NCBI GenBank assembly: GCA_002341815.1
Contig: DDOT01000015.1
Coordinates: 1-6,976 of the forward strand
DNA length: 6,976 bases
Origin: Thiobacillus sp. UBA2487
Lineage (GTDB): Bacteria; Pseudomonadota; Gammaproteobacteria; Burkholderiales; Sulfuriferulaceae
Reading direction: 5' to 3'
The notes under the pieces were generated by a model that saw only the letters and a program-made list of their open reading frames with translations, searched no databases and had not been told where the DNA came from. Every line of letters starts with the position of its first letter. The stretch's first letter is position 1. The position numbers and the translations under genes were made by a program. Positions 5,286 through 6,976 of the stretch are shown piece after piece.

Positions 5286-6976
5286 ATGGAACTCGCCAAA
5301 AGTTTTGAACCGCACGAAATTGAAGCGCGCTGGTACACCCAATGGGAAAATGCCGGTTTTTTTCGCCCCACATTGAATGCGGAACAACCCGCGTATTGCA
5401 TCATGCTACCGCCGCCCAACGTTACCGGCACCTTGCACATGGGACACGCGTTCCAACATACGTTGATGGATGCATTGATCCGCTACCACCGTATGCGCGG
5501 CCATGACACGCTATGGCAACCCGGTACCGATCATGCCGGCATCGCCACGCAAATTGTGGTTGAACGACAACTCGATGCGGCCGGGCAATCCCGTCACGAC
5601 CTGGGTCGCGAGGCATTTGTTGAGCGGGTATGGCAATGGAAAGAACAATCCGGCTCGACCATCACCCGACAAATGCGTCGCATGGGCACCAGTTGCGACT
5701 GGGAGCGCGAACGGTTTACCATGGACGATGGATTGTCCAAGGCCGTTACCGAGGTTTTTGTTCGTCTGCACCGGGAAGGCTTGATCTACCGAGGCCGCCG
5801 ACTGGTCAACTGGGACCCCGTTTTAGGCACTGCCGTTTCCGATCTGGAAGTAGAATCCACCGAAGAAGACGGCTTTTTGTGGCATATACTCTACAAAATT
5901 GATGGCGAAGAAGGTTTTGTCGAGGTTGCCACCACCCGTCCGGAAACCCTGTTCGGTGACGTTGCGGTGGCTGTGCATCCTGAAGACGAACGCTACCGTC
6001 ACTTAATCGGCAAAACCGTGCGCATCCCGGTCGCCGAACGCAGCATCCCGGTGATCGCCGATGACTATGTCGATCCGGCATTCGGCACCGGGGTGGTTAA
6101 AATCACACCGGCACACGATTTTAACGACTGGGCGGTAGGTCAACGTCACCAGATGACACCATTGTCGATCTTTACACCAGATGCCACACTCAACGAACGT
6201 TGTCCGGCTGGTTACAGCGGATTGGACCGTTTTGTCGCGCGCAAAAAACTGGTTGGCGAGCTGGAAGCCATGCATCAACTGGCAGCCACCAAACCGCATA
6301 AACTGATGGTGCCACGCGGCGACCGCTCCAAAGCGGTCATAGAACCGCTGCTCACCGATCAATGGTTTGTGGCCATGGACAGTCTCGCCCGTCGCGGACT
6401 CGATGTGGTCAACAATGGTCAGTTACGTTTTGTACCCGATAATTGGAGCAACACCTACCGCCAGTGGCTGACCAACATTCAAGATTGGTGCATCTCGCGG
6501 CAACTGTGGTGGGGACACCGCATTCCGGCGTGGTATGATGCCGACGGACATGTGTACGTTGCCCACACCGAACAGGAAGCGGTGGCCCAGGCTGGCGGCA
6601 AGCCACTCACGCGCGACAACGACGTTCTCGACACCTGGTTTTCCTCGGCGTTGTGGCCGTTTTCCACCTTGGGCTGGCCTGACCAAACCCTCCATCTCGA
6701 ACGCTTTTTGCCGGGCAATGTACTGGTCACCGGCTTTGATATCATCTTCTTCTGGGTTGCCCGCATGGTGATGATGTCGTTGCACTTTACCGGAGAAGTG
6801 CCGTTCCATGAAGTGTATGTCACCGGATTGGTGCGCGATGCCCACGGCAACAAAATGTCCAAATCCAAGGGTAACATCATCGATCCGCTCGATCTGATTG
6901 ACGGCATTGATCTGGACAGCCTGGTCAAAAAGCGCACCACCGGCATGATGAACCCGAAACAGGCCGCGAGCATTGA
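5286..6976 (+). CDS. valS: ValS, valyl-tRNA synthetase (N-terminal 563 residues, cut by window end)
   Basis: This class I synthetase attaches valine to tRNA(Val) and hydrolyses mischarged threonine. The frame is open from ATG 5286 to the window edge with no stop or frameshift. The full enzyme is about 920-960 residues, so the end of the catalytic core, the anticodon-binding domain and the C-terminal coiled coil lie outside. The Rossmann catalytic domain carries the HIGH-type motif HMGH at 51-54, preceded by 'PPPNVTGTL' (42-50). The CP1 editing domain (about 190-330) contains '[17 protein letters not shown]' (216-232) and '[15 protein letters not shown]' (267-281). The core resumes with '[18 protein letters not shown]' (400-417), '[17 protein letters not shown]' (448-464), '[12 protein letters not shown]' (483-494) and the KMSKS loop at 523-527. 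All are intact. The N-terminus MELAKSFEP and the first ATG after the TATAAT box support the start. It lies 128 bases behind the holC-linked ORF and probably has its own promoter. Confidence 0.97.
   Translation, partial: MELAKSFEPHEIEARWYTQWENAGFFRPTLNAEQPAYCIMLPPPNVTGTLHMGHAFQHTLMDALIRYHRMRGHDTLWQPGTDHAGIATQIVVERQLDAAGQSRHDLGREAFVERVWQWKEQSGSTITRQMRRMGTSCDWERERFTMDDGLSKAVTEVFVRLHREGLIYRGRRLVNWDPVLGTAVSDLEVESTEEDGFLWHILYKIDGEEGFVEVATTRPETLFGDVAVAVHPEDERYRHLIGKTVRIPVAERSIPVIADDYVDPAFGTGVVKITPAHDFNDWAVGQRHQMTPLSIFTPDATLNERCPAGYSGLDRFVARKKLVGELEAMHQLAATKPHKLMVPRGDRSKAVIEPLLTDQWFVAMDSLARRGLDVVNNGQLRFVPDNWSNTYRQWLTNIQDWCISRQLWWGHRIPAWYDADGHVYVAHTEQEAVAQAGGKPLTRDNDVLDTWFSSALWPFSTLGWPDQTLHLERFLPGNVLVTGFDIIFFWVARMVMMSLHFTGEVPFHEVYVTGLVRDAHGNKMSKSKGNIIDPLDLIDGIDLDSLVKKRTTGMMNPKQAASI

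Noticed and set aside
6423..6845. 140-residue minus-strand open frame, with an overlapping 164-residue one at 6479-6973
   Set aside because: Both lie antisense to intact, highly conserved valS coding sequence. Their translations are rich in Arg, Ser, His and Pro with no recognisable domain, as expected for shadow frames.

Overview
The window looks like an ordinary stretch of a proteobacterial chromosome, most likely a betaproteobacterium. The reasons are the N-terminus of ValS ([13 protein letters not shown]), the sequence style of LptF, and the order lptG-lptF (leftward), pepA-holC-small ORF-valS (rightward), as I recall them from that class. A related gammaproteobacterium is not excluded, and genus cannot be told. 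Base composition is moderate and coding is dense. No RNA gene, insertion sequence, CRISPR array or prophage gene was found.

Layout. Positions 1-162 hold the 3' end of a RelB/DinJ-type antitoxin gene. A good sigma70-like promoter overlaps its stop codon and serves a small RDD-family membrane protein (214-612). Across a 45-base convergent gap lie lptG (658-1734) and lptF (1734-2807) on the minus strand. They overlap by one base and encode the two membrane subunits of the lipopolysaccharide exporter LptB2FG. A 66-base divergent spacer (2808-2873) carries a near-consensus promoter for pepA (2874-4361), which encodes leucyl aminopeptidase and starts at GTG. After 17 bases comes holC (4379-4804, DNA polymerase III chi subunit). 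It overlaps by an ATGA junction a small uncharacterised gene (4801-5157). A 128-base spacer with a perfect TATAAT box and small repeats leads into valS (5286 to the window end), valyl-tRNA synthetase, cut by the window edge after 563 codons.

How the genes relate. lptF and lptG form one translationally coupled unit for outer-membrane assembly. pepA, holC and the small ORF are probably co-transcribed, and valS has its own promoter. The proteins serve separate housekeeping tasks: peptide turnover, replisome clamp loading, and tRNA charging with editing. No novel multi-gene system is evident. The points most worth a second look are the antitoxin with no toxin gene after it, the small 'PPVLTEIV' protein behind holC, and the phased repeats upstream of valS. 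No gene-free stretch exceeds 128 bases.
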